Assembly: GCA_016793445.1 (NCBI GenBank)
Contig: JAEUME010000005.1
Span: 62,001-126,000, forward strand
Direction: 5' to 3'
Origin: Hyphomicrobium sp.
GTDB taxonomy: Bacteria > Pseudomonadota > Alphaproteobacteria > Rhizobiales > Hyphomicrobiaceae
DNA length: 64,000 bases
Shown here: in pieces, positions 9,130 through 18,150 of the stretch
How positions within the stretch are numbered: position 1 is the stretch's first letter
How the letters are laid out: every line of letters begins with the position of its first letter
Program-made: the position numbers and the translations under genes
The notes under the pieces: generated by a model
The model's database searches: none
Told to the model about the DNA's origin: nothing
Seen by the model: the letters and a program-made list of their open reading frames with translations, nothing else

Positions 9130-10430
9130 CTAGCAGGCTGTTGAACTTGGGTTCCCGGTGGAAGCGTATCCTCGATTGAGGTGTGCGGAGAGGTGCTTTT
9201 TGCTTGCGTTTTGTGGGCTGGTCGGTCCGGGGCTCGCTCGGCCTACGCCGCCTTGAGCAGCCTCGGCATCCGGATCAGATTGTAGGCGGCCATCGTGAAC
9301 GTGAACTTGAATGCGTTGCGGGCCGTGCCGCGCAGCTTCGTCTTGGCGAGACCGGCGACCGTCTTGGCCCAGCCGAACGCCTCCTCGATGCGTTTCCTCA
9401 CACGCTGGCTGACGGCAAAGCCTTCGTGCCGCGTCGTGCGCCCATCGACCGCCGAGCGCCGCCGCTTGCCGGTCTTGGTCACAGCATCGTTGCGCGCGAT
9501 GTGAGGCGTCACGCACATCTGCCGCAACTCGCCGACGAAGCTCGCCGCATCGTAGCCCTTGTCAGCGCCGAGCGTGAGGCGCCGGCTGGACCCCGGCGAC
9601 TGGCGGTCGAGCATATCGATCGCCGCCTCGCGTTCGGCCGTGCCGCTCGCCTCTGTGAGATGCGCCTGAACCACCAGGCCATTGCGGTTCTCCATCAGCG
9701 CGTGCCCCATGAAGCAGAGCTTCGCCGGCTGGCCATTGCCCTTGCGAAAGAGCTTCGCGTCAGGATCGGTCGTGCTCTCGTGCGTGTCGTTGGCGCGCTT
9801 CTCGCCATGGAAATCGCGCTCGCCGTTGCGGCCCGGCGACGGAGGCTCGTCCGAGCCGTCCTTGGCGCGGAAGCTCTTCAAGGAGGCCCACGCCTCGACT
9901 AGCGTGCCATCGACAGAGAAGTGATCGTCGGACAGGAAGCGCTTGACCTTGGCATGGCGCAGCACCGCCTCCAGGAACTTCGCGGCGACATCGGCGTCGA
10001 GCAGCCGGTCGCGGTTCTTCGAGAACGTCGAGTGGTCCCAGACGGGGTCGTCAATGCCGAGCCCGACGAACCAGCGGAACAAGAGGTTGTAGTCGATCTG
10101 CTCCATCAGCTGGCGCTCGGAGCGAACTGAGTAAAACGCCTGAAGCAGCGAGGCCCGAAGCAGACGCTCGGGCGCAATCGATTGACGCCCCGTGCCCTCG
10201 TAGAGCCGCTCGAAATCGCCATCGAGCGAGCCCAGAACATCGTCGACAATCGCCTTGATCAGCCGCAGCGGATGCTTCGCCGGAACCCGCGCCTCCAGGT
10301 CCACGTACGAGAACAGCGATCCCGAAGTCCGATCCGATCCGCGCATGGGCAGCCCCCTTGATCCGGAAGCCAGAACGCAATCATATTCGCAGGAGCCTGT
10401 CAGTAGGCCAGAATTTCAACAGCCTGCTAG
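9130..10430 (-). mobile_element. Complete IS5/IS1182-type insertion sequence
   Basis: The element has perfect inverted ends CAGGCTGTTGAA (9134-9145) and TTCAACAGCCTG (10415-10426). Each is flanked by CTAG (9130-9133 and 10427-10430). CTAG may be a 4-base target duplication, or part of the ends, since it is itself a palindrome. The single transposase frame inside is intact, so this is the only copy in the window that looks capable of transposition. It separates the flavoprotein gene from the nucleotidyltransferase gene. Confidence 0.85.
9243..10346 (-). CDS. IS5/IS1182-type DDE transposase
   Basis: An intact 367-residue transposase. The N-terminal DUF772-like region contains LLRASLLQAFYSVRSERQL and LFRWFVGLGIDDPVWDHSTF. 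The catalytic region has FSVDGTLVEAWAS (first Asp), TLGADKGYDAASFV (second Asp) and RKRIEEAFGWAKTVAG (Glu), giving a complete DDE triad. A run of charged residues (GRNGERDFHGEKRAND) sits between. It lies inside the terminal repeats described for the element and runs opposite to the downstream polysaccharide genes. Confidence 0.93.
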   Translation of the reverse strand: MRGSDRTSGSLFSYVDLEARVPAKHPLRLIKAIVDDVLGSLDGDFERLYEGTGRQSIAPERLLRASLLQAFYSVRSERQLMEQIDYNLLFRWFVGLGIDDPVWDHSTFSKNRDRLLDADVAAKFLEAVLRHAKVKRFLSDDHFSVDGTLVEAWASLKSFRAKDGSDEPPSPGRNGERDFHGEKRANDTHESTTDPDAKLFRKGNGQPAKLCFMGHALMENRNGLVVQAHLTEASGTAEREAAIDMLDRQSPGSSRRLTLGADKGYDAASFVGELRQMCVTPHIARNDAVTKTGKRRRSAVDGRTTRHEGFAVSQRVRKRIEEAFGWAKTVAGLAKTKLRGTARNAFKFTFTMAAYNLIRMPRLLKAA

Positions 10431-10673
10431 ATTGGTTAATTCTACGCCTAAGCGTTCGTCTAGAACATGTATGCATTTGGATCAGGCTGTTCTGGGCCCC
10501 TACATCATATCCTGCTAGCCACATGCAATACAGCTCAGTATGTACAGGCGAGTTTTGAGAGTTAAGCATAACGACCAATAATTGGGAAAATGCGCGCCTT
10601 GTTGTCGTTGCCTAAAGAGAAAATTTACGTCTAAGTTTGGCGGATATTCCAGTGCCAGCGTAGAGGATTTTTT

Positions 10674-11390
10674 ATGCAGGTCGTTATTCAGTGCGGGGGT
10701 AAAGGCACGCGACTTCGCCCCTACACATCTGTTCTGCCAAAGCCGTTGATGCCCATCGGCGCCCGGCCTGTTCTCGAATTGCTATTGAAGTCACTTCGGC
10801 GTCACGGCCTCGAGGAAGTCTTTATTACGACCGGGTACCTCGGCCATCTCATTCAGAGCTTCTGCGGTGACGGGCATCAATGGGGAATGACCATCCATTA
10901 CACCACAGAGCCCGAGCCGCTCGGCACCGTCGGCGCGCTCGCGTTGCTGCGTGATCGCATTAATGACACGTTCCTCATGCTGAATGGGGATGTTCTGACG
11001 GATATGGATCTGCGCAAACTCACCGCTTGTCACCACGGTCACGGCGGTCCCGTGACGATCGCGACGACTTTGCGCACGACGCGAATGGATTACGGCGTGA
11101 TCGAAGATACCGATGGGCGTGTTACGCGCTTCCTGGAAAAGCCGATTCTGCAGCACCGCGTCAGCATGGGTGTTTATTGTATGGAGCCATCCGTAATGTC
11201 CCTTGTGCCTCCGGGTACACCATTCGGCTTTGACGATATGGTCTATGGGATGATGGCGCGGCAACTTCCGGTCCACACCTACCACCACAACGGGTTGTGG
11301 CTGGACATCGGGCGGGTGGAGGACTTCCAGAAAGCCCAAGACATGGATTGGGACGGCGAGATGATGCCGTCGCAGGCCGTACTCACCTGA
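10674..11390 (+). CDS. Sugar nucleotidyltransferase (NDP-sugar pyrophosphorylase)
   Basis: A 238-residue nucleotidyltransferase that would activate a sugar 1-phosphate with an NTP. The pyrophosphorylase signature GGKGTRLRPYTSVLPKPLMP begins at residue 8. The metal-binding LNGDV lies near residue 103, and VTRFLEKP and WLDIGRVEDF follow as in RmlA/GlmU-like family members. It is shorter than full RmlA and lacks an acyltransferase domain, like the 'N-terminal only' sugar pyrophosphorylases found in heptose and O-antigen loci. The DegT aminotransferase gene follows 64 bases later on the same strand. The sugar substrate is unknown. Confidence 0.87.
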   Translation: MQVVIQCGGKGTRLRPYTSVLPKPLMPIGARPVLELLLKSLRRHGLEEVFITTGYLGHLIQSFCGDGHQWGMTIHYTTEPEPLGTVGALALLRDRINDTFLMLNGDVLTDMDLRKLTACHHGHGGPVTIATTLRTTRMDYGVIEDTDGRVTRFLEKPILQHRVSMGVYCMEPSVMSLVPPGTPFGFDDMVYGMMARQLPVHTYHHNGLWLDIGRVEDFQKAQDMDWDGEMMPSQAVLT

Positions 11391-11454
11391 AAAAGCTTCC
11401 CCGAACAGGGCTCGCCGTGCTGCCCGGTATCCCGCAAAAGAGTATTGTATCCCC

Positions 11455-12561
11455 ATGCTGAGTGTTTCTGAGCCTTGCCTCGGGCAAGACGAGAAAGATG
11501 CCTTAATTTCGGTCATTGATAGCGGCTGGATTACGGCGGGTGAGAAGGTCCGCCAGTTCGAGCAGGCCTTTGCCGCGCTGCACGAGGCCGAAGATGCGGT
11601 TGCGCTTTCCTCTTGCACCGCCGCACTTCACCTCATTTTGCTAGGGCTTGGCCTTGGGCCAGGCGATGAGGTTCTCGTTCCGGCAATGACGTTTGCGGCG
11701 ACCGCCAACAGCGTTCTCTACGTGGGTGCGACGCCGGTTTTTGTCGATATCGAGTCGGTCGATGTGCCGCTCATGTCGCTGGAGGATGCTGGCGTCAAGT
11801 GCACCGCCAGGACCAAGGCGATCATCCTCGTTCATTACGCTGGATATCTGGCAGACCGGGAGAAATGGCAGGAGTTTGCGGCCAAGCGCGGGCTCATGCT
11901 TGTCGAGGACGCCGCCCATGCTTCCGGGTTGAAAGAGGCCGGCACATTCGGAGTTGCCGCGGCCTTTAGCTTTTACGGCAATAAGAACATGACTACTGCC
12001 GAGGGGGGCGCGGTGATCGCTCGGGAGCCGGGCCTTTTGGACCGCATCCGGCAGGCCCGCGGCCACGGTCTTACCAGCGCTACATTCCAGCGCCACGGCA
12101 GTTCGATGCCCGGCTACGATGTCACCATGCTGGGCTATAATTATAGAATTGACGAATTGCGCGCCGCAATCGGGCTTGTACAGCTCAAGAAACTGCTGGA
12201 TTGGAACGAGCGCCGCCGTCAGTTGACCGTCCGTTACAAGACGATCCTGGCCGAGCGTGTCCAGCACGTCAAGGTTCCGTTCTCCGATTCGCGCACGTCG
12301 GCCTGTCACATCATGCCCATCGTCTTACCCAGCGAGAGTGATCGCGCGGAAGTCATTGCGGCCATGCGTGCCTCTGGAGTACAAACAACAATCCACTATC
12401 CACCGACCCATTTGTTCTCCTATTATCAGAGCAAATATCCGGGTACCGAATTACCTGTGACGGAGGACTTCGCCAGTCGTGAACTGACACTTCCGCTTCA
12501 TCCCAAGATGCAAGAGTGTGATGTGGATCTCGTGACGAGCGCCTTGGCGGACGCTCTTTAG
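11455..12561 (+). CDS. DegT/DnrJ/EryC1/StrS aminotransferase
   Basis: A 368-residue PLP-dependent sugar aminotransferase that converts a keto-sugar nucleotide to an amino sugar. The substrate/PLP region includes SGWITAGEKVRQFE and LSSCTAALHL. VEDAAHASG carries the PLP-contacting Asp, and SFYGNKNMTTAEGG carries the Schiff-base lysine (about residue 177). LGYNYRIDELRAAIG is the typical quaternary-interface motif. It sits between the nucleotidyltransferase and the initiating sugar transferase, with a 22-base gap to the latter, so all three are probably one operon. It differs clearly from the WbpE-like aminotransferase at 21.5 kb, implying a second amino sugar. Confidence 0.93.
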   Translation: MLSVSEPCLGQDEKDALISVIDSGWITAGEKVRQFEQAFAALHEAEDAVALSSCTAALHLILLGLGLGPGDEVLVPAMTFAATANSVLYVGATPVFVDIESVDVPLMSLEDAGVKCTARTKAIILVHYAGYLADREKWQEFAAKRGLMLVEDAAHASGLKEAGTFGVAAAFSFYGNKNMTTAEGGAVIAREPGLLDRIRQARGHGLTSATFQRHGSSMPGYDVTMLGYNYRIDELRAAIGLVQLKKLLDWNERRRQLTVRYKTILAERVQHVKVPFSDSRTSACHIMPIVLPSESDRAEVIAAMRASGVQTTIHYPPTHLFSYYQSKYPGTELPVTEDFASRELTLPLHPKMQECDVDLVTSALADAL

Positions 12562-12583
12562 TTGAGTAGAGGACCTGAGTTCC

Positions 12584-13291
12584 GTGGCTACAGTAACGAC
12601 AAGTGCAGTACGCGGTGCAAACTTCGTTGAAGTAACGCGCCGCGCCTTAGATATCCTATTGGCTGCCGTATCTCTCATTGCCCTGTTGCCGCTGATGTCT
12701 CTCATCGCGCTTGCGATCGTTTTGGAGAGTGGAAGACCTGTCTTCTTCTCCCATACACGGCTTGGTCTCGGCGGGCGGCCCTTTCGGATGTACAAATTCC
12801 GTAAGTTCCATAAGGATTGCAGCTCAAACGGTCTTCAGTTGACGCTCGACGGCGATGCGCGAATGACAAAAATCGGCCGCCTGCTGAGAGCGACAAAGCT
12901 GGATGAGCTGCCACAGCTTTGGAACGTCCTGATCGGCGATATGTCCGTCATCGGTCCACGACCCGAGTCGACGGGCTACGCGGATTGTTTCAAGGACGGT
13001 TTCGAAGACGTCCTTAAATTCAAACCCGGGATACTCGGACCGACACAAGTCAAATTCCGCGATGAGGCGGCGTATTTCCCCGCTGTGGGCGACGTCGATG
13101 AGTTCTATCGGAAGGTGCTCTTCCCGATCAAAGCCCGAATGGATCTCGACTATTACTCCGGTCGCAGTTTTTTAGGGGATTTGGGTTGGTTGGTGCAGGG
13201 TATTCTCGTAACGATTGGCGTCCATAAACCTGCAGCACCACATACAGCCGGCAAACCACACGACACTGAGCCCTCAAGAACGCGTGTGTGA
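12584..13291 (+). CDS. Initiating sugar-phosphate transferase (monotopic PGT, ExoY/WcaJ type)
   Basis: A 235-residue bacterial sugar transferase that moves a phosphosugar from a nucleotide donor to undecaprenyl phosphate, the first membrane step of repeat-unit assembly. One hydrophobic segment lies at about residues 22-45 (re-entrant membrane helix). The family core follows: FFSHTRLGLGGRPFRMYKFR, then RATKLDELPQLWNVL with the catalytic Asp-Glu, and MSVIGPRPE. Translation probably begins at the GTG at 12584; an AGAGGA lies about 10 bases upstream and the preceding gene ends 22 bases before. It lacks the large N-terminal membrane domain of WcaJ and resembles short forms such as ExoY or PglC. 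Confidence 0.9.
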   Translation: MATVTTSAVRGANFVEVTRRALDILLAAVSLIALLPLMSLIALAIVLESGRPVFFSHTRLGLGGRPFRMYKFRKFHKDCSSNGLQLTLDGDARMTKIGRLLRATKLDELPQLWNVLIGDMSVIGPRPESTGYADCFKDGFEDVLKFKPGILGPTQVKFRDEAAYFPAVGDVDEFYRKVLFPIKARMDLDYYSGRSFLGDLGWLVQGILVTIGVHKPAAPHTAGKPHDTEPSRTRV

Positions 13292-13542
13292 GGGCCTGTT
13301 CTGGCAAGACAGTTAAGAGTGAAATGGCGAGCGCATACGTTGGTGGCCAACTGCTAGAATTGACCGGTCGTCCAAGCGCCTCTGCGGGCGGCGTTCTCCG
13401 TACCCCCGCCAAGGGGGGTGACATCTCGATCCACATCTGCCGGCCGTGCCGTCTCTACGAACAACAGGGGATTTCATACCGGCTGCTCGACGTGTCTCGT
13501 CTTGCAAAGCCCGGGGTTGCGCGACTGCGCGGACTATCGCCT

Positions 13543-13776
13543 TTAGCTTATTTCAGGTTGGTGCGGGACGCCGGTCTCGTCGGGACGCCGGCTGTGGTAG
13601 CGGATCGTCGAACGGGTGCAGGCCCGCCGCTTGCTCACGTCTTGCACCTCGCAAACGTGAGCGACAGCCTGCCATCGAGCGGCGGGCGTCATCCACTTTC
13701 GGCTGTTGACGTCCTTCAGGATCGCGTTGTCGAGCATCGCCTCGGCCAGTGGAAGTATCGTTATTACCCCCTGCAT
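13543..13776 (-). pseudogene. IS3-family transposase remnant
   Basis: The minus strand reads LAEAMLDNAILKDVNSRKW, then MTPAARWQAVAHVCEVQDVS and SKRRACTRSTIRYHSRRPDE. This matches the junction of the leucine-zipper end of OrfA with the HTH/start of OrfB in IS3-group transposases. The frame stops at 13543, before any DDE residues. At the other side it is cut at about 13776 by the IS1595 element, and I could not find the rest of OrfA beyond it. The stretch 13292-13542 shows no further recognisable coding. Confidence 0.6.
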
Positions 13777-13784
13777 CGACTAAT

Positions 13785-14805
13785 CGCTCTGTTCGCCTTT
13801 CAGGTTGCGGCTTGAGGCAAGGCTTGGATGAGAATGGCCGCAGGCGTCAGGTGTGAGTTTCGTTCGATCATTCGCCGCCATCCCAGATAGCTCGGCAGAT
13901 AGTGCGTCGCGACGCCCTTGAAGCGGTGGAGCCAGTGCTTCAACCGGCTGATGTAGCCATTGACGTTCTGGATATGATAGCTGCCATAGGTGCGTTCACC
14001 CTTGCTGGCGTTGAGCGCGATGTGCAGGAGGCCTGCGTGATCGGCAAACGTGGCATAAGCCGCCCGGCCATCGCTGACCAGCAACGCATCGCGGGCGACG
14101 ACAGATTTCAACATGCGCACAAACGTCGACCCTTCGAGATCGGGCAGCACCTGATCGGTTGTCTCCCCGTGGCGGTCGCGCACGATCAAAACCGGCGCAT
14201 AATCGTCGCTGGAGAGCCCTGATTTTGCTGTGCTGCCCCGCTTTCTGGGGGCTCGGCCCAGGAGCCGCTTCGAGCCCTTGACGGACTTGCGAATAAACGT
14301 CTCGTCGGCTTCGACGATGCCGGCCACCACCTTGGGCTTGGAGTCCTTGGCCGTTGTCAAAAAGCGGTGACGCCAGCGGAACGCCGTATCGAGCGAGACA
14401 CAGCAGCGTATGGCCGCTTTCCTGAGGCTGAGGCCATCGGCCAAAGCCTGAGCATAGGCAAACCATGCATCGCGGCGATGGAGTTGCGCCAGCGGCGTGC
14501 CGGTCAGCGCGTTGAACGTCTTCGCGCAGGATAGCGCTTGAGGCCCGCCTGCGAACTCCAGCTGCCGACGTGGCGCGAGCCGCAATGGCCGCAACACGGA
14601 TCGGCGCTGAAACGGCTGTCGATCAAATCAACAGCCTCACTCAGCGGAAGACGGCGTTTTAGCGCTGAGATCAAGGCCTCGCGCTGGACTGCCGACAACT
14701 CACCCAGATGCAAAACAAGCGCCTGAAATCCCTTGGCATTCATGAAGAACTCTCCTGTCCAGAATCACAGGATCAAGATGCCTCACTTCAAGGCCGAACA
14801 GAGCC
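13785..14805 (-). mobile_element. IS1595-family insertion sequence with target duplication
   Basis: Inverted ends read GCTCTGTTCG at 13786-13795 and the matching CGAACAGAGC at 14795-14804, with partial match continuing inward. Both sides are flanked by the same nine bases TCGACTAAT (13776-13784 and 14806-14814), consistent with the 8-base duplication expected for this family plus a chance base. The element interrupts an older IS3 remnant downstream of the sugar transferase gene. Its transposase frame is broken. Confidence 0.8.
13800..14743 (-). pseudogene. IS1595/ISXO2-type transposase, frameshifted
   Basis: Two overlapping minus-strand frames together make one transposase. The first (14743 down to about 14535) has MNAKGFQALVLHLGELSAVQ and the start of a zinc ribbon (CCGHCGSRHVG). 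The second carries KTFNALTGTPLAQLHRRDAW, VEADETFIRKSVKGSKRLLG (first catalytic Asp), SDGRAAYATFADHAG and the C-terminal NVNGYISRLKHWLHRFKGVA. The second CxxC of the zinc ribbon is missing exactly where the frames change, near 14533, so a short deletion probably caused the frameshift. Function is therefore likely lost. Confidence 0.85.
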
Positions 14806-14840
14806 TCGACTAATTTGCTGCGGCAAAGTAGGTGGATCGA

Positions 14841-14868
14841 AATGCCCGGTGCGGTCGCGCCGGGCATT
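14841..14868 (+). terminator. Possible intrinsic terminator hairpin
   Basis: A perfect 9-base stem (AATGCCCGG at 14841-14849 with CCGGGCATT at 14860-14868) with a 10-base loop is followed by two further Ts (TTTT in total). It could be the original terminator of the 10.7-13.3 kb operon, pushed away by the insertion sequences between them, or part of an IS. The rest of 14815-15154 shows nothing else I can support. Confidence 0.4.
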
Positions 14869-15154
14869 TTGCTGCGCGATGCCTCTTCTGTGACGGCGTT
14901 GTAGAAAGCGGTTGCAAGCCGTTGATCTGGTGCTCTACGCTTCGACAGACGTGCTACGCCGCGCGCAAGGAAACAGCGGGTTCGTGCCAATAGTGGTTTT
15001 GCTGTGAGCAGGCGCGGGCTAATTGAATGAGGCGCCGCTTCATTTACCACGCTTCAATTATATCTCCCAAACAGGAGCGGAAGACGACAAAATCCGTAGA
15101 GCAAATGACCATTTGAGTTAGAACCGTGAAAATATTTGTTCTTGAGACAATTAT

Positions 15155-15796
15155 ATGAAGCTTTCATGTAATCGCTTATTGGTCCTTGCGCCCCATACGG
15201 ATGATGCTGAACTCGGTTGCGGCGGGACAATTGCGCGCTTTCTGTCTGAAGGAACAGAGGTGTATGTCGCGGTCTTCTCAACCGCGGAGGAGTCTCTGCC
15301 GGTTGGATCGAGCCCTACCCAACTCCGCGACGAATTCATGGAATCCATGAAGTTTCTTGGCGTTCCGCAGAAGAACCTCTTCGTTTATGGGTACCGCGTA
15401 CGTCATTTGGCGGCCCATCGCCAAGAAGTGCTTGAGACGCTCATCCAATTTCGGCGCACGATCAAGCCCGACATGGTGCTGGGGCCGGCCGGCAGTGACG
15501 TTCACCAAGATCATCAAGTGATGCACGCTGAGGGTCTGCGCGCTTTCAAGGATATGACGATCTGGGGCTACGAGCTGCCTTGGAACCATATCAATTTCTG
15601 CGCGAACGCGTTTGTGACGCTGGAAAAGCAGCACATAGATGCGAAATACAATTCCTTGCTGGCTTACCGCTCGCAGATAGAACTCGGCCGTTCCTATTTT
15701 AACAGAGATTTTATTGAAGGTTTGGCCCGGGTGCGCGGCGTCCAAGTCAAAGCCGCCTATGCTGAAGCCTTTGAATTGGAGAGAATAATAACATGA
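15155..15796 (+). CDS. PIG-L family deacetylase (LmbE-like)
   Basis: A 213-residue zinc-dependent N-deacetylase of the PIG-L/LmbE fold. The zinc motif is LAPHTDDAELGCGG at residues 10-23 (a variant of AHPDDE, with Thr for Pro), and the third ligand region is DVHQDH near residue 119. Family members remove an acetyl group from N-acetyl sugars, here presumably in glycan or nucleotide-sugar modification. The stop overlaps the ATG of the WbqC gene (ATGATG at 15793), so the two are translationally coupled. The PIG-L plus WbqC pairing in polysaccharide loci is common and supports a glycan role, but the acceptor is unknown. Confidence 0.88.
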   Translation: MKLSCNRLLVLAPHTDDAELGCGGTIARFLSEGTEVYVAVFSTAEESLPVGSSPTQLRDEFMESMKFLGVPQKNLFVYGYRVRHLAAHRQEVLETLIQFRRTIKPDMVLGPAGSDVHQDHQVMHAEGLRAFKDMTIWGYELPWNHINFCANAFVTLEKQHIDAKYNSLLAYRSQIELGRSYFNRDFIEGLARVRGVQVKAAYAEAFELERIIT

Positions 15797-16536
15797 TGGC
15801 TGCCGAGGATCGTCCCAATTTGCAGCGCGGTTCAGACGTGAAAGTGGCCATTCATCAGCCAAACTATATTCCTTGGGCAGGATATTTTTCCAAGATGTGC
15901 GCGTGTGACGTCTTTGTTTTTCTCGACGACGTGCAGATGCCGTCGCGAGGCAATTACGTGTCACGCGTACTCGTGCCAGGAACGGGCGAACCAAAGTGGC
16001 TGTCGGTGCCGGTGACCTTTACGCCTGGTGATCACATCGCGGACGTCCGATTCGCAGACAACGGCTTTGGCAAAAAACACCTGGGAACGCTGCGTTCGCA
16101 TTACGCCCGCAGCCCCTACTTCAAGCAGGTGTTTGCTCTGCTTGAGCCACTCTATTTAGAGCCGGGCGAGACCCTTGGTGCCTTTAACATGGCCGTTGTA
16201 GAGGCGATCGCCGGGTATCTGCAGCTGAGCTGCAGGTTCGAGAAAAGTAGCGTGCTGAGACCCGAGGGCGAAAGTGACGACCGGCTCATATCGCTCGCCC
16301 GTCTGGTCGGAGCAGGCACGTATGTTTCCGGCAAGGGCGGCCAGAATTATCAGGATCCGGCAAAATTCGCAGCGGCAGGAATAGGGTTGGACGTGCGCGT
16401 CTACGGGCCGGTTCCGTACGATCAGCGCCGGACCGATTTCGTACCGGGATTGAGTATTGTGGATGCGCTGTTCAATCTCGGGCCCGCAGCGGTTGAAATC
16501 CTGAAGTATCCGGCAATCGCGGACGCTCAGGCATAG
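15793..16536 (+). CDS. WbqC-like family protein
   Basis: A 247-residue WbqC-like protein. The family start VAIHQPNYIPWAGYFSKM and DVFVFLDDVQMPSRGNYVSR are clear, as is the C-terminal DFVPGLSIVDALFNLGP. WbqC proteins occur in O-antigen and capsule clusters and have been suggested to act in amino-sugar or acyl transfer, but their reaction is unproven. Its start overlaps the stop of the PIG-L gene. A GTG at 15838 (VKVAIHQPN) is an alternative start and fits family length better. The stop codon (16534-16536) lies directly against the end of an IS1380 fragment. Confidence 0.85.
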   Translation: MMAAEDRPNLQRGSDVKVAIHQPNYIPWAGYFSKMCACDVFVFLDDVQMPSRGNYVSRVLVPGTGEPKWLSVPVTFTPGDHIADVRFADNGFGKKHLGTLRSHYARSPYFKQVFALLEPLYLEPGETLGAFNMAVVEAIAGYLQLSCRFEKSSVLRPEGESDDRLISLARLVGAGTYVSGKGGQNYQDPAKFAAAGIGLDVRVYGPVPYDQRRTDFVPGLSIVDALFNLGPAAVEILKYPAIADAQA

Positions 16537-16803
16537 CCTGCACTTCTCACGGTCTCACTGACTTTGTTGCCGTCTGACGGTTCCTGGGGAGCCGCCGGCC
16601 TCGACGATCCGTTGGGGCGAGCCCGATCATTGCCGCCGGTCCGGCAGCGTTTCCAGGCGCGACGATGATCCTCTGCTGTTGACGTTCGGGCTTGGAGAGC
16701 GGCGCTGCCGCGTTGGCCTATAATCGCCGTGCGGCCAGCTCGAAGACTTCGCGTTCCGGACAGGCTGATGCGAAGGCGAGCTTTACGCGCCGGACGCTGA
16801 TCG
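16537..16803 (-). mobile_element. IS1380 3'-end fragment (copy 1 of a 266-base direct repeat)
   Basis: This segment is nearly identical, in the same orientation, to 36682-36946; the visible differences are a 2-base insertion and one substitution. It contains an IS1380 terminal end beginning CCTGCACTTCTCACGG and the last roughly 27 codons of the transposase on the minus strand (SVRRVKLAFASACP). The element is cut at 16803, where an IS66-type end begins. Confidence 0.75.
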
Positions 16804-16870
16804 GTAAGCATCCGGCCAAGACCGCAGGGGAGGTCGGGTGTGTTCAGGCTGCGGCTGCCTGAGCCAGGCA
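16804..16870. mobile_element. IS66-type terminal end, junction zone
   Basis: GTAAGCATCCGG at 16804-16815 is identical to the first 12 bases of the IS66 element starting at 19513, and the mirror form GCTTAC ends another IS66 fragment at 18460. This looks like the left end of the IS66 copy whose transposase C-terminus lies at 17658-18113, with an IS110 element inserted between. The exact IS66/IS110 junction within this stretch cannot be placed by eye. Confidence 0.45.
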
Positions 16871-17612
16871 GCGAACTGGCGGCCGTTCTGAAACTGCCTG
16901 CCGTCGATAACCGAGGCTGCTATCACCGATGCGGTAATCGGACCGACGCCGGGAATGCTTTCACGCCGCCGACTCACGGTGCTGGACCGATGCCATTTCA
17001 GTATCTGCTGCTCGACCGCTGCCAGTCGAGATGTCGCCTCTCTGAGCTGACCGATAAGAAGAAGCATCGCTTCGCGCGCAAGGCTTGGAAGCTGGGTCTC
17101 TGCCGCGCCAACGTCTCTGAGCAATTGAGCCAGCCCGGTTCTCCCCTGTGGCGCGGCAATGCCAAACTCGCCGAGCTGGGCGCGCAGACATTGATCAGCA
17201 TCGTCTTTTGACGGACGAAGAGTTCGCGTGTGCGATGGAGCATCAAAACAGATTGCTGTTCTGCGGATTTGACTGCCACGAAGCGCATCGTTGGGCGTGT
17301 TACCGCTTCGCAGATCGCTGCAGCGTCGGCCGCGTCGTTCTTTTGCCGCTTGACATAGGGTTTGACGTACTGCGGCGGCATTAGTCGAACTTCATGGCCG
17401 AGGGCGGCGATCTGGTGCGCCCAATGGTGGGCTCCAGGGCATGCCTCGATGCCAATCAAGCATGGGGTCAGCTGCTGGAGATAAGGGATATCCTGCCGGC
17501 GCCGAAGCTGGCGAGAGACCACGACGTTGCCATCCACGCAGACGCCGTGGAGGTGAAATACGTTCTTGGCGATATCGATACCGATCGTTGCAATTGTCAT
17601 GCTGCCCTCCAT
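16850..17612 (-). pseudogene. IS110-family transposase, frameshifted and truncated
   Basis: The N-terminal frame (from 17612) has TIGIDIAKNVFHLHGVCVDG with the RuvC-like Asp. ACPGAHHWAHQIAALGHEVR and KNDAADAAAICEAV with the paired acidic residues follow. After about 17150 the frame changes, and homology continues as LRDVGAAETQLPSLAREAML and IPGVGPITASVIAASV (the transposase_20 helix-hairpin-helix region). The C-terminus is lost after GRQFAAWL. IS110 elements use a DEDD catalytic core and usually have no long inverted ends, so boundaries cannot be set exactly. Confidence 0.8.
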
Positions 17613-17657
17613 ATTGACGCTTCAGCTTCGTCCGGGATCCGGGAAGCGTCCACACCA

Positions 17658-18113
17658 TCAGGGCAGCAGTTCGGCGATCTTGCTCGCGGGGTGATCGGCG
17701 ATACGGGCAAGCACGTCGGCGAGCCAGCTGCGGACGTCGACATGGTTGAGCTTGCAGGTTTCGATCAGGGTGAACATAGCGGCCGCTCGATGCCCGCCGC
17801 TGTCGCTGCCACAGAAGGTCCAGTTCTTGCGCCCCACGGCGATACCGCGCACGGCACGCTCAGCCGCGTTGTTGCTCATGCAGAGGCGGCCGTCATCGAG
17901 GAACCGCGTGAAGGCGCGCCATCGCTTCAGCGTGTAGTCGATCACCTTGGCAGTATCGCTCTTCGACGAGAGCTTCTCGCGCTGTTCGCGCAGCCAGGCC
18001 TCCAGCGCGTCCGTCAACGGCTTCGTGCGTTCCTGCCGTAAGGCGCAGCGCTCGCCCGGCTTCTTGCCGTTCATCTTGCGTTCGATCGCGAAGAGTTCGT
18101 CGATCCGGCGCAC
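17658..18113 (-). pseudogene. IS66 transposase (TnpC) C-terminal fragment
   Basis: The minus strand encodes 151 residues of an IS66 transposase C-terminus: RRIDELFAIERKMNGKKPGE, CMSNNAAERAVRGIAVGRKN with the final catalytic Glu, and WLADVLARIADHPASKIAEL. The N-terminal two thirds is absent. At 17658 the frame ends ELLP-stop, just before the usual tryptophan, where IS110 sequence begins. At 18113 it meets an inverted fragment of a different IS66 element. Confidence 0.85.
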
Positions 18114-18150
18114 AGCCTAGATCGCGATAGGTGCGTTCTGAAGTTCGGCC

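Noticed and set aside
13288..13815. 175-residue plus-strand protein after the sugar transferase
   Set aside because: No family features; its second half is antisense to the IS3 remnant and it runs into the IS1595 element.
16527..16811. 94-residue minus-strand protein next to WbqC
   Set aside because: It is an out-of-frame reading of the IS1380 end.
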